From Desulfobacterium sp. (GTDB lineage Bacteria > Desulfobacterota > Desulfobacteria > Desulfobacterales > Desulfobacteraceae), in NCBI GenBank assembly GCA_016342325.1, contig JAEINR010000021.1:1-64000 (forward strand): a stretch of DNA of 64,000 nucleotides, written 5' to 3'. Position 1 is the stretch's first letter; every line of letters starts with the position of its first letter. Below the pieces are notes generated by a model. It saw only the letters and a program-made list of their open reading frames with translations, was not told the DNA's origin and did no database searches. Shown here one piece after another: positions 32,708-41,146 of the stretch. Both the position numbers and the translations under genes were made by a program.

Positions 32708-33889
32708 TCATGCCTGTAATTTGTTTACCGCGGTTTCAAGATTTGCCAGGGCTTTTTTTACGACCGACAAGGGGCAGGCCAGATTCATGCGCATGAACCC
32801 GACTCCCTCCGTACCGAACATGGCACCGTCATTGAGGCCGAGCTTGGCCTCCTTGATCATGAATTCGCAGAGCGCTTCCTGGGAGAGTCCCAGTTCTCTG
32901 CAATCGAGCCACAACAAATAGGATGCCTCCGGTTCCATGGCCGATATGCCGGGAATTTTTTTCTCAAAAAAATCCATGGTATGGGAAATATTTTTCCCAA
33001 TGTAATCCAGGAGTTGCTCAAGCCATGGCTCGCCTTTTTCATAGGCCGCAACCAGGGCCGGGTTGCCAAAGATGTTGCCAAACCCCACATGGACGGCATT
33101 CAATATGCGCTTGTATTTTGCCATGAGCCCATGGTTGGGAATGATCACGGCAGCGGTTGAAAGCCCGGCCGCATTAAAGGTCTTGCTCGGAGCCACACAG
33201 GTGATGGTGAGTTGGGCGATCTCCGTTGAGATGGATGCCGCCGGCGTGTGCCTGAATCCTTTGGCCACAAGATCGGAATGGATCTCGTCCGAAATCAGGA
33301 GCAGGTCGTTTTCAACGCAGATCTCCCCAAGTTGTCTCAGTTCCTCTTTTGTCCAGACCGTCCCCCCGGGATTGTGGGGGTTTGAGATGATCACCATCCG
33401 AGTCTTTTCGTCGATCACGGATTTTAGATGGTCGAAATCCATGCGATACCGGCCGTCTTCAAGGCGCAAGGGGTTGCGGATAAGTTTTCTGTCATTGTCC
33501 TCAACCACAAAGTAGAACGGATGATACACCGGGGGTTGAACCACGATGTTGTCTCCCGGTTTTGTCATGGCAAGAATGGCCATGGAGAGTGCCGACACCA
33601 CCCCGGGGCTGAAGGTGATCCAGTCTTTTTCAATGTTCCAGCCGTGGCGCTTTTCCATCCATGCTTTTACCGACCCGTAAAAGGCATCTTCCCTGAGGGT
33701 GTATCCAAAGATCGGATCCGCCATGCGCTTGTTGATGGCATTCACCATGAAATCCGGTGTCCTGAAATCCATGTCCGCCACCCACATGGGGATCACATCG
33801 TCGGTACCGAACAGTTCCTTGCACATGTCATACTTGACTGAGCCGGTTCCGGCCCGTTGGATTATTTCATCAAAATCATATGTTTTCAC
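32708..33889 (-). CDS. patB: PatB/MalY-type PLP-dependent C-S lyase
   Basis: Cystathionine beta-lyase or aminotransferase of the MalY/PatB family. It begins YDFDEIIQRAGTGSVKYDMC and PMWVADMDFRTPDFM, hallmark MalY openings. It has ISNPHNPGGTVWTKEEL and the PLP lysine in CVAPSKTFNAAGLSTAA. The length of 393 residues is standard. The start is GTG with AAAGGATATC upstream. It may release homocysteine, H2S or thiols, and some members also regulate. It lies alone, 110 bp from the YjiL-like gene. Confidence 0.9.
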   Translation of the reverse strand: MKTYDFDEIIQRAGTGSVKYDMCKELFGTDDVIPMWVADMDFRTPDFMVNAINKRMADPIFGYTLREDAFYGSVKAWMEKRHGWNIEKDWITFSPGVVSALSMAILAMTKPGDNIVVQPPVYHPFYFVVEDNDRKLIRNPLRLEDGRYRMDFDHLKSVIDEKTRMVIISNPHNPGGTVWTKEELRQLGEICVENDLLLISDEIHSDLVAKGFRHTPAASISTEIAQLTITCVAPSKTFNAAGLSTAAVIIPNHGLMAKYKRILNAVHVGFGNIFGNPALVAAYEKGEPWLEQLLDYIGKNISHTMDFFEKKIPGISAMEPEASYLLWLDCRELGLSQEALCEFMIKEAKLGLNDGAMFGTEGVGFMRMNLACPLSVVKKALANLETAVNKLQA

Positions 33890-33998
33890 AAGCGATATCC
33901 TTTCTGTTGTTGGGCATTTCCTTTATCTCTTATACCCACCCGGCCTATTTGTACATGGGGGGCCCTGGTTCAGGCCCGTTTTTTTCGGTACTGGGGTG

Positions 33999-34763
33999 TC
34001 ATTCCATGGCAAGGAGTGCGGCACCGAAAGCGCCTGTGTATTGGGGATGTTCGGGCAGAACAACATCCCCATTGATCTCTTTTTGGATGAGGTCCTGGAT
34101 GCATCGGTTGTTGGCAACGCCGCCGGAAAAAACCAGGGGCACGCTGCCTGTCACCCGTTTGACCATTGAAACCGCTCGTTTTGCCACTGACAGATGAAGC
34201 CCAAGGGCGATGTTCCGGGGGTTCTCCCCCCGGGCCATGAGGGATGTGGCTTCACTTTCGGCAAACACCGTGCACATGCTTGAGATGGGGCAGGGATGAT
34301 CCCCCTTCATTGCAAAGTTGCCAAACGCTTCGATGTCCTGGCTAAAGGCCAGGGCCATCACTTCGAGGAACTTTCCTGTGCCGGCGGCGCAACGGTCGTT
34401 CATTTCAAATTTCTTTACCTTGCCGCTTTTGTTCAGGGAGATCACCTTTGTGTCCTGGCCGCCGATGTCAAGTATGGCCGGCACATCCGGGAACCATGCG
34501 TTGGCGCCTTTTGCGTGGGCCTTTATCTCGGATACCACGGACACGGTTTTTTCTTCATCAATGCCATTGTGTCGGCTGAACAGATGCCTGCCGTAGCCAG
34601 TGGCCATGAGCGCGTGGTACTGGATACCCTCCAGAATCTCTGCACACTTTTCCATTGGATCAAAAGAGGTTGAGCACTTGCGCTTCTCAACGATCCCTCC
34701 TGTTTCATCAACCACAACGAGCTTAATATTTCTCGATCCTATGTCCAATCCTGCAAATTCCAT
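33999..34763 (-). CDS. BadF/BadG/HgdC-type activator ATPase (YjiL-like), likely partner of the double-cubane protein
   Basis: ATP-driven electron-injecting activator, a homodimer with one 4Fe-4S cluster between subunits. ASKHA motifs FAGLDIGSRNIKLVV and ILDIGGQDTKVISL are present. The cluster cysteines lie in NDRCAAGTGKFLEVM and PCPISSMCTVFAESE. The ATG at 34763 follows AGAGGG and begins at the conserved strand, giving 254 residues, typical of HgdC/YjiL. It is divergent from, and 218 bp from, a YjiM-type dehydratase-like protein. This pairing matches yjiL-yjiM of E. coli and the double-cubane-cluster reductase. Confidence 0.88.
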   Translation of the reverse strand: MEFAGLDIGSRNIKLVVVDETGGIVEKRKCSTSFDPMEKCAEILEGIQYHALMATGYGRHLFSRHNGIDEEKTVSVVSEIKAHAKGANAWFPDVPAILDIGGQDTKVISLNKSGKVKKFEMNDRCAAGTGKFLEVMALAFSQDIEAFGNFAMKGDHPCPISSMCTVFAESEATSLMARGENPRNIALGLHLSVAKRAVSMVKRVTGSVPLVFSGGVANNRCIQDLIQKEINGDVVLPEHPQYTGAFGAALLAME

Positions 34764-34981
34764 CTGCCCTCTCACTTGAATGATCCACGCCCAAACGTAA
34801 AATAAAACACCAATAGAAGCCTTCTTCTATTCTTGCCATAAACTGAAGTCAAATCAATTTTCCCAATGGAAAAGCCAAATTGGATATAGACAATCGATTA
34901 GACATATTAAAAAGGGAAATGATATCTGTTCGGGTCAAGATTTACACCATCGAAACCCATTCAACCGAGCAAAGGAGCCCC

Positions 34982-36124
34982 ATGGACAACCAAAGCATGG
35001 CCTATTTCAACGAATTCAATAAACACGCCCTTCTTGAGCTTGACAAGGCCCACGATCAAGGCGTTCAAATAGCAGGTCTCTACTGCATCTTCGGACCCAC
35101 GGAACTGGTCAGGGCCGCAGGTGCCATTCCGGTGGGGCTTTGCGGAAAAAAGCAGGAGCCCATCCAGGAGGCGGAAAAGACCCTTCCGGCCAACCTCTGC
35201 CCCCTTATTAAATCAAGCTACGGTTTTGCCGCCGGTAACACCTGTCCGTTTTTCTCGTTCTCCGATTTCATCGTCGGAGAAACCACCTGCGACGGCAAGA
35301 AAAAAATGTTCGAGCTGATGGACGAGATCAAACCCACCTTTGTCATGCAGCTTCCCTATCGCACCCTGGGTGATTCTCCCCTTGAGTACTGGAAAACAGA
35401 GATCCACAGATTAAAAGCCTACATTGAAGAGAAAACAGGCAACACCATCACCCCGGAAAAGCTGAACCACGAGATAAAACTTCAAAACCGGGTCAACGGC
35501 CTTGTCCAGGAAATCGCGTTGCTCATGACAGAACCCGACGCCCCGATCTCAGGGCCTGAACTCCTCAGGATCCTCGAGACAAAGGGCTATGCCGTGGACC
35601 TTGAGAAATACGCAGCGGATCTTATCGCCCTCAAGGCCGAACTTGAAGAAAAACGGGCAAACATGGCCAAAAGCGATACAAAGCCCCTCCGTATCCTCAT
35701 CACCGGCTGCCCCTCGGGAACAGGGTCGGACAAGGTCACACGGCTTGCCGAGGAGTGCGGCGCCCTGGTGGTGTGCCAGGAGAACTGCACCGGCGTAAAA
35801 GGCCTCTACTATCCCACCGAGGAGGATGCCCAGGATCCCTTTGCCGCCCTTGCTGAAAGATACCTCAAGGTTCCCTGCTCCTGCATGACGCCCAACACGG
35901 GCCGGCTGGATCTCGTTGGCAGGCTTGCTGAAGAGTATAACGTAGACGGGGTGATCGATCTCACCTGGACCTGCTGTCACACCTACAACGTCGAGTCTTT
36001 TTCCGTTGAAAACTTTCTCGACAAAAAACTGGACCTGCCAATGCTTCAGATCGAGACCGACTACTCTGAATCCGACAGTGAGCAGATAAGAACAAGAATA
36101 GAAGCATTCCTGGAAATGCTGTAA
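34982..36124 (+). CDS. 2-hydroxyacyl-CoA dehydratase-like protein (YjiM / double-cubane-cluster family)
   Basis: Protein of the HgdB/FldBC/YjiM superfamily, 380 residues from the ATG at 34982, which has AAAGGAG upstream (tracked start 34880 adds a poor extension). Many cysteines recur: YCIFGPTE, LCGKKQ, NLCPLIKSSYGFA, NTCPFFSFSD, TCDGKKKMFEL, GCPSGTGSDK, CQENCTGV, CSCMTPNTG and TCCHTYNVE. YjiM relatives that carry an [8Fe-9S] double-cubane cluster are single-subunit, unlike two-subunit hydroxyacyl-CoA dehydratases. Here there is likewise no second subunit. Its activator is divergent. The substrate is unknown. Confidence 0.82.
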   Translation: MDNQSMAYFNEFNKHALLELDKAHDQGVQIAGLYCIFGPTELVRAAGAIPVGLCGKKQEPIQEAEKTLPANLCPLIKSSYGFAAGNTCPFFSFSDFIVGETTCDGKKKMFELMDEIKPTFVMQLPYRTLGDSPLEYWKTEIHRLKAYIEEKTGNTITPEKLNHEIKLQNRVNGLVQEIALLMTEPDAPISGPELLRILETKGYAVDLEKYAADLIALKAELEEKRANMAKSDTKPLRILITGCPSGTGSDKVTRLAEECGALVVCQENCTGVKGLYYPTEEDAQDPFAALAERYLKVPCSCMTPNTGRLDLVGRLAEEYNVDGVIDLTWTCCHTYNVESFSVENFLDKKLDLPMLQIETDYSESDSEQIRTRIEAFLEML

Positions 36125-36241
36125 ATCAAGCAAGAAAGAGCGTTTTTGTCCTAGGCGATCCCTGTCCGGCCGTTCGGGGTTGAAGTTTTATTTGCTCTGT
36201 GGGTATAAAGGAGCAGGAAACAATCCCGACAGGAGACAACC

Positions 36242-37006
36242 ATGGCAGACGCTCTTTCTTTTTCCGTGATGACCTTTAACCTGAGATTCGGCCTGGCCGA
36301 CGACGGCGACAACGCCTGGGACAACCGAAAAAAAGCCTACCCCTCCCTGTTCCAGCGCTATCAACCCGACTTCATCGGATTCCAGGAGGCCAACAATTTT
36401 CAGACAGAATATCTTGCCACCCTCCTTGACCCGTACGACTATATTGGAAAGAGAACGCCTTCCCCGGACTTCTGGCAGAATAACCTGATCTTTCACAGCA
36501 AAAAATGGGTCTGCAAGGAAAAGCGCCACTGCTTCCTGAGCGAGACCCCGGATGTGGAAAGCCGGCTTGAGAAGAGCCGCTGGCCCCGCCAGTGCACCCT
36601 CGGCCTGTTCCAGCAGGGATCAGCCCAGGTGGTCATGGCCAACACCCACTTTGACTTTTTCGAGTCGGTCCAGAAGCGCAGCGCAGAGCTGGTGGTCGAT
36701 TTTATTTCCGACTTCCCCAAGGATCTCCCCACCATTATTACCGGGGATTTCAATTGTATTCCCCTGGAAGCCGCCCATGCCGTCTTCACCCAAAACGGGT
36801 TTGAGGATGCGTTTACCGGGGCCCACACCTGCACCTTCCACGGGTTTACCGGCAAGGACCGGGGTGGGCATATCGACTGGATCCTCTCCAGGGGCAGGGT
36901 CAAGGTCCACAGAAAAGAGATCATCCGGGATCAATTTTCAGGGTTTTACCCCTCGGATCACTTCCCGGTTTTGGTTGAATTCACCATCGAGCCAACATCC
37001 CACTAA
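36242..37006 (+). CDS. Endonuclease/exonuclease/phosphatase family protein
   Basis: Mg-dependent phosphodiesterase fold shared by DNase I, ExoIII and inositol phosphatases. It starts SVMTFNLRFGLADDGDNAWD, then FIGFQEANNFQ (metal Glu), TIITGDFNCIP (Asp-Asn) and PSDHFPVLVEF (catalytic His). These give the full metal and His set. The length of 254 residues has no signal peptide, so it is cytoplasmic. The N-terminal pattern is closest to sugar or lipid phosphodiesterases of this fold, not DNA repair enzymes. The substrate is unknown. GGAGACAACC precedes the ATG. Confidence 0.85.
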   Translation: MADALSFSVMTFNLRFGLADDGDNAWDNRKKAYPSLFQRYQPDFIGFQEANNFQTEYLATLLDPYDYIGKRTPSPDFWQNNLIFHSKKWVCKEKRHCFLSETPDVESRLEKSRWPRQCTLGLFQQGSAQVVMANTHFDFFESVQKRSAELVVDFISDFPKDLPTIITGDFNCIPLEAAHAVFTQNGFEDAFTGAHTCTFHGFTGKDRGGHIDWILSRGRVKVHRKEIIRDQFSGFYPSDHFPVLVEFTIEPTSH

Positions 37007-37125
37007 AAGGCTCATTTTGACCAGGACGTCTTTTCCTTGTAAGCTAAATGTTGCCCGGGAGATTGCAACTGTCATGACTCTATAGATCATTGGTATTAAA
37101 GAATTTATTAAACTCAGAGGAAAAA

Positions 37126-38184
37126 ATGGAACAAGCCAGGCAATCCAAACTAAAAAGAGATATCTCATCAGAATGGTTTCACGCGCTTGTGGCGTCTGCG
37201 CTTGAGGGCATTGTTATTATGGACGACAAAGGCCGTATTCTCGATGTAAATCCAGCTGCGGAAAAGATATTCGGTTATCGCAGCGAACAGGTGATCGGAT
37301 ATACTGTTTCTGAAAAGCTCATTCCTCCGTCCAAGCGCAAGGCCCATGAAAATGGCCTAGGCTCATTTCTCACCACTGGAGAGAAAAAAAATATTGGATG
37401 TCGGGTGGAGACAATTGCTATGCGGGCCGATCTGTCCGAATTCCCTGCAGAACTTGAAGTGATTTCGATCAGCCCGGAAACATCACAAGTGTTTATTGCT
37501 TACATCCGAGATATTTCTGAACAGAAGCAGGCGGAACAGGATCGCTTGCAATATGCTATGAATATCAAAAAGACCCTTCTGCAGACCATTTTGGCTGTAT
37601 CACGAACCGTCGATATACGCGATCCCTATACCGCCGGTCATCAGCGACGTGTGGCCCATCTGGCTGCAAGCATCGCCCGGGAATTAGACTTGTCTGAAGA
37701 ACGGATTGAAGGGATCTTTCTTGGGGCACTCATCCATGATATCGGCAAAATAGCCGTTCCCTCTGAAATCTTAACCCGGCCCGGACAACTGCAACCTGAA
37801 GATATCGATTATCTCAAGATCCACAGTCAAAAAGGATATGATATCCTGAAACCCGTAAATTTTCCCTGGCCGGTGGCTGAAATTGCGCTTCAGCATCATG
37901 AACATCTGGACGGATCGGGTTATCCGCAGGGATTGCGGGGAGAAGATATATTGCTGGAGGCCCACATCGTCAGTGTCGCCGATATTGTCGAATCCCTGAC
38001 AGCCCATCGCCCATATCGCCCTGCCTATCCTCTGAATGAAGCGCTGGTGTTTATCAAGAAAAACGCCGACAAACTCTATGGGCGGGATATTGTTGAAGCC
38101 TGTATCCAGCTTTTTAAAAGTGGTTATCATATCAATGCCATTGATATGGATGAACTGAACTGGCTTGCTTCGTTGAGCGGATGA
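37126..38184 (+). CDS. PAS-sensor HD-GYP cyclic-di-GMP phosphodiesterase
   Basis: Cytoplasmic signalling enzyme, 352 residues from the ATG at 37126, which has AGAGGAAAAA upstream. Residues ~15-135 form a PAS domain (GIVIMDDKGRILDVNPAAEK, IFGYRSEQVIGYTVSEKLI). Residues ~160-345 are HD-GYP: TAGHQRRVAHLA, GALIHDIGKIAVP (HD pair), HHEHLDGSGYPQGLRGEDI (GYP motif) and VSVADIVESLTAHRPYRP. All metal ligands seem intact, so it should degrade c-di-GMP. It has no membrane segment, so PAS senses a cytosolic signal. It stands alone. Confidence 0.92.
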   Translation: MEQARQSKLKRDISSEWFHALVASALEGIVIMDDKGRILDVNPAAEKIFGYRSEQVIGYTVSEKLIPPSKRKAHENGLGSFLTTGEKKNIGCRVETIAMRADLSEFPAELEVISISPETSQVFIAYIRDISEQKQAEQDRLQYAMNIKKTLLQTILAVSRTVDIRDPYTAGHQRRVAHLAASIARELDLSEERIEGIFLGALIHDIGKIAVPSEILTRPGQLQPEDIDYLKIHSQKGYDILKPVNFPWPVAEIALQHHEHLDGSGYPQGLRGEDILLEAHIVSVADIVESLTAHRPYRPAYPLNEALVFIKKNADKLYGRDIVEACIQLFKSGYHINAIDMDELNWLASLSG

Positions 38185-38243
38185 ATCAACCTGAAGCTTG
38201 TATGGCAATTGATGGGAAACCATATTGCCGTTTTGTCCTTCTA

Positions 38244-38717
38244 TTACTCAATTGATAATGGTTTCCTGAAAAAAATCTGTCTTCCATTATTCCACCGTGC
38301 TGATGCTGAATTGAATCCCAGTTGCGTATATATTCTAGTGGACGCCTGGTTGTTCTCGTTGGTGTCAAGACAGATGGTTGCGCAGTTTTTCTCAATGGCT
38401 CTATTTATTGAATATTCGATCAACCGTTTGCCCGTCCCCCCCTGTCGATATTCCGGGTCGACAAACAGGTCCTCGATTCCGGCCTCAATGCCATTTGCCC
38501 ACATATTGAACCGGTATCGCTGTAAAACATACCCCACGGGAGAATCGTCATCATCCAATGCCAGGAAAAATTCAGCGTCACCACCGGCCATGAGTTTTTT
38601 GATGCCTTCCGTAAACGCTGTGTCTGTTGGTTCTTTACGATCAAAATGATTTCTAAAACTGATGACAAGCTTGGCAAGTAAATTTAGATCATCGGATGAA
38701 GCAATTCTAATTTTCAT
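38244..38717 (-). CDS. GNAT family N-acetyltransferase
   Basis: Acetyl-CoA-dependent N-acetyltransferase, 157 residues from the ATG at 38717. The tracked GTG at 38756 directly abuts the phzF stop and is less likely. It begins MKIRIASSDDLNLLAKLVIS, has the acetyl-CoA loop DPEYRQGGTGKRLIEYSINRA and then CLDTNENNQASTRIYTQLGF. The order matches small aminoglycoside-6'-like acetyltransferases, but the acceptor cannot be inferred. It follows the PhzF gene closely in the same direction. Confidence 0.85.
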   Translation of the reverse strand: MKIRIASSDDLNLLAKLVISFRNHFDRKEPTDTAFTEGIKKLMAGGDAEFFLALDDDDSPVGYVLQRYRFNMWANGIEAGIEDLFVDPEYRQGGTGKRLIEYSINRAIEKNCATICLDTNENNQASTRIYTQLGFNSASARWNNGRQIFFRKPLSIE

Positions 38718-38756
38718 GGCTAGTATCTGTTGTCCTTTACTTATTTTGAAGATCAC

Positions 38757-39623
38757 TTATTCAAACGTTATTGACGCGATTTTATGGACATCACCGCTGA
38801 CAATGATATTACTTATTACACCTTTGTTTACTTCCAGGCAAACGTCTATTTTGCTGGGTCTGCCAACCCTGCGGCCCTGGCTGATCTGAAACGGCGTATT
38901 TCCCGATGCACGTTCGGCTTTGAATAGAAAAGCGCCGGCAGGACCGGCTGCGCTGCCCGTTGCAATATCCTCTACCTTTCCCTCGTTATCCCAGGTACGC
39001 CCTTCCAGTGTATTTACATCCAACACATAGGCAAACTTTGCGCCATACCGGTTTAAAAGGGATTCAAAATCCCGGGTCGTTATTCTTGCCTGCTCGATAC
39101 CGCTGATCACAGGAACGATCAAATAGGGAAGCCCTGTGGAGATGACCTCCGGGGGCATGGCGGCCATATTCTCCTCACCCAGGTTCAGTGCCGATAGCAC
39201 CTCAAGTGTTTCCGATGGCTTTAAGGTGCTGATGAACTGGGGTGCGCCCTGTTCCATGGACGCCGAATAGTAGTCTTCTTTAGCGTGGCTCATGAGACGG
39301 ACCGTGGTCGACCTGAGCGCGACGTCCCATTCATGCCGCTCCTGGGTGCCGTACTCCTCGTGGAGGTGGGCGGCCAGACCGAGAAGGGGATGGCCTGCAA
39401 AATCCAGTTCTTCTTCCATTGTAAAGATTCTGGCTTTAAAACGATTGGTTTCCGGTTCTCTTTCAACGAAAATGGACTCGAATTGACGCATCTCCTGGGT
39501 TAACACCTGCATCTCCTGGGTGGAAAGGGGGGGACACTCCCAAAATATGGTCAGTCCGTTGCCGGTTAATTTTCCATGGGCAAATACATCGACCAGCTTT
39601 GCCTTGATACCTTTGATTTCCAT
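38757..39623 (-). CDS. PhzF family isomerase-like protein
   Basis: Member of the PhzF/diaminopimelate-epimerase fold, 288 residues from the ATG at 39623 with GTGAGG upstream. The N-terminus AKLVDVFAHGKLTGNGLTIF is the family opening. FESIFVEREPETNRFKARIF and the DFAGHPLLGLAAHL region are conserved. The second half has EDIATGSAAGPAGAFLFKA, the hallmark SAAG loop. The usual catalytic Glu corresponds to the EEELDFAGHP region but was not aligned. Function of most members is unknown. It forms a two-gene unit with GNAT. Confidence 0.85.
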   Translation of the reverse strand: MEIKGIKAKLVDVFAHGKLTGNGLTIFWECPPLSTQEMQVLTQEMRQFESIFVEREPETNRFKARIFTMEEELDFAGHPLLGLAAHLHEEYGTQERHEWDVALRSTTVRLMSHAKEDYYSASMEQGAPQFISTLKPSETLEVLSALNLGEENMAAMPPEVISTGLPYLIVPVISGIEQARITTRDFESLLNRYGAKFAYVLDVNTLEGRTWDNEGKVEDIATGSAAGPAGAFLFKAERASGNTPFQISQGRRVGRPSKIDVCLEVNKGVISNIIVSGDVHKIASITFE

Positions 39624-39711
39624 GTTGAACCTCACTTTCGTTAAGTATATCAAGGCAAAAGCCGACCGTTGAACGCTTGCTATTGGGTTGAATGCCGTGG
39701 CATCCGTGTGA

Positions 39712-40728
39712 TCACAGGGCGTTTGTGCCCGTGATGGCGTGGATGGCGTTGACTTTTTTCATGAGTTGATCAAACTGTTCCGGGAGCAGGGACTGGGCCC
39801 CGTCGCTGAGGGCCTCGTCGGGTTTGTGGTGGACCTCGACCATGATGCCTGCGGCACCCACTGCTGCGGATGCAAAGGCCAGGGGCATGACCTGGTCCCG
39901 GACCCCGGCTGCATGGCTGGGATCGACGATCACGGGCAGGTGGCTCTCCTTGTTCACCGCCGGGACCACTGAGAGGTCCAGGGTGTTCCGGGAGTGCTTG
40001 ACAAAGGTTCTGACGCCCCGTTCACAGAGGATTACCTTGGGGTTTCCCTCTTCCATGATATATTCTGCGGCCATGAGCCATTCCTGGAGGGTGGCGGACA
40101 TGCCGCGCTTGAGTATCACCGGCAGTTTGGAGCGTCCGGCCCGCTTTAACAGGGAGTAGTTCTGCATGTTCCGGGTGCCGATCTGCACGGCATCGGCATA
40201 GGCTTCCACCAGGTCAAAGTTTTCAACATCCATGGTTTCGGTGACAACGGGAAGGCCGGTTTCTTCTCTGACTTTGGCGAGGATCTTTAAGCCCTCTTCG
40301 CCAAGTCCCTGGAAGGAGTAAGGGGAAGACCTGGGCTTGAACGCCCCGCCCCTGAACACTGCGGCCCCCGACTGTTTAACGGCCTTTGCAATGGTCAGTG
40401 CCTGGGCTTCGCTCTCAATGGCGCAGGGGCCGGCGATCACGGGCAGGTCTTTGCTGCCGAACAGCACGCCGCCGATGGATATCACCGTGTTTTCTTGTTG
40501 GAATTCCCGGCTCACAAGTTTGTACGGCTTTGTCACCGGAAGAACCTCCTTTACACCTTCAAGGCCCATGAAATGAGCAGCATCCACCGATCCCTTATTA
40601 TAAAGGATCCCGATGGAGACCCGGTCTCCGCCGGGGATGGGCCTGGCTGTGAGCCCCCTTCGTTCTGCAGCCGCTACAACCGATTGAACTGTCTTGTCTG
40701 TGGTTCCTTTTTTCATTACTATCAGCAT
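39712..40728 (-). CDS. aroF: 3-deoxy-7-phosphoheptulonate (DAHP) synthase, type I-beta with regulatory N-domain
   Basis: First enzyme of the shikimate pathway, joining phosphoenolpyruvate and erythrose 4-phosphate. Residues ~1-70 are a ferredoxin-like regulatory domain (MLIVMKKGTTDKTVQSVV...), which in Thermotoga-type enzymes binds Tyr/Phe. The barrel has VIAGPCAIESEAQALTIAKA, RGGAFKPRSSPYSFQGLG, ILKRGMSATLQEWLMAAEYI, ILCERGVRTF and VIVDPSHAAG. The ATG at 40728 has GGAGGTAGAA upstream and is preferred to the tracked 40740. The leader region codes a Tyr/Phe/Trp-rich peptide and attenuator hairpins, so expression should follow aromatic amino acid supply. Confidence 0.95.
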   Translation of the reverse strand: MLIVMKKGTTDKTVQSVVAAAERRGLTARPIPGGDRVSIGILYNKGSVDAAHFMGLEGVKEVLPVTKPYKLVSREFQQENTVISIGGVLFGSKDLPVIAGPCAIESEAQALTIAKAVKQSGAAVFRGGAFKPRSSPYSFQGLGEEGLKILAKVREETGLPVVTETMDVENFDLVEAYADAVQIGTRNMQNYSLLKRAGRSKLPVILKRGMSATLQEWLMAAEYIMEEGNPKVILCERGVRTFVKHSRNTLDLSVVPAVNKESHLPVIVDPSHAAGVRDQVMPLAFASAAVGAAGIMVEVHHKPDEALSDGAQSLLPEQFDQLMKKVNAIHAITGTNAL

Positions 40729-40779
40729 TTCTACCTCCATGACGGTTTTTTAGTATCACCAAACACCTTTTGCAGCAAT

Positions 40780-40852
40780 AAAAAAAGGTTGCGGCTAACG
40801 CCCCAACCCAAAAACAAAAAAGAGGTTGGGGGCTTGGTGCCCGCAACCTCTT
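40780..40852 (-). promoter_or_regulatory. Transcription attenuator of the DAHP synthase gene
   Basis: Four transcript segments can pair alternatively. Segment 1 (40852-40839) has AGAGGTTGCGGGC and segment 2 (40833-40821) has CCCCCAACCTCT. Segment 3 (40809-40800) has GGGTTGGGGC and segment 4 (40795-40787) has CCGCAACCT. Pairing 1:2 is followed by TTTTTT and pairing 3:4, or 1:4, by TTTTTTT, both terminator-like. Pairing 2:3 (CCCCAACC with GGTTGGGG) would be the antiterminator. Segment 1 can also pair with TGCCCGCA inside the leader peptide coding sequence. Confidence 0.7.
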
Positions 40853-40875
40853 GTTATTACCTATTTTTTATCGTA

Positions 40876-40989
40876 TCAGACAGAAAAAAGTGTGCGGGCA
40901 TCCCTAGGTGTCCAGGAGCGCCACCACTTACCAGCGGCAGAAAACTGGCATGCCGCAAAAAAAACAATTTCTGTTTGATAATAGTTCAT
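40876..40989 (-). CDS. Aromatic-rich leader peptide of the DAHP synthase attenuator (37 aa)
   Basis: Not in the ORF track because it is short. From the ATG at 40989 it reads MNYYQTEIVFFAACQFSAAG, then KWWRSWTPRDARTLFSV and a TGA stop. It has Tyr-Tyr, Phe-Phe, Phe, Trp-Trp, Trp and Phe codons, far above chance for 37 residues. It lies directly ahead of attenuator hairpins and the aromatic-pathway gene. A TTGACA promoter would start transcription 1-3 bases before the ATG, so the message may be leaderless; no Shine-Dalgarno is seen. Stalling on any of the three aromatics would favour read-through. Confidence 0.72.
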   Translation of the reverse strand: MNYYQTEIVFFAACQFSAAGKWWRSWTPRDARTLFSV

Positions 40990-40997
40990 ATTTAATC

Positions 40998-41027
40998 TAC
41001 ATAGGGTTACGGACGAAGTTTTGTCAA
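40998..41027 (-). promoter_or_regulatory. Sigma-70 promoter for the DAHP synthase leader
   Basis: TTGACA (41027-41022), an 18-bp spacer and TATGTA (41003-40998) on the minus strand. The start point would be near 40991, just before the leader peptide ATG. Confidence 0.5.
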
Positions 41028-41146
41028 CAAAAAAACATGAAAACAATGATTAAACATGGTTCTTTCATGGAGTTCATCATCCACAGGACCAGGCTTCTCA
41101 CCCAAATCGCTGGACACAACGACCCCGGTCGTAAGGAGACACCACC

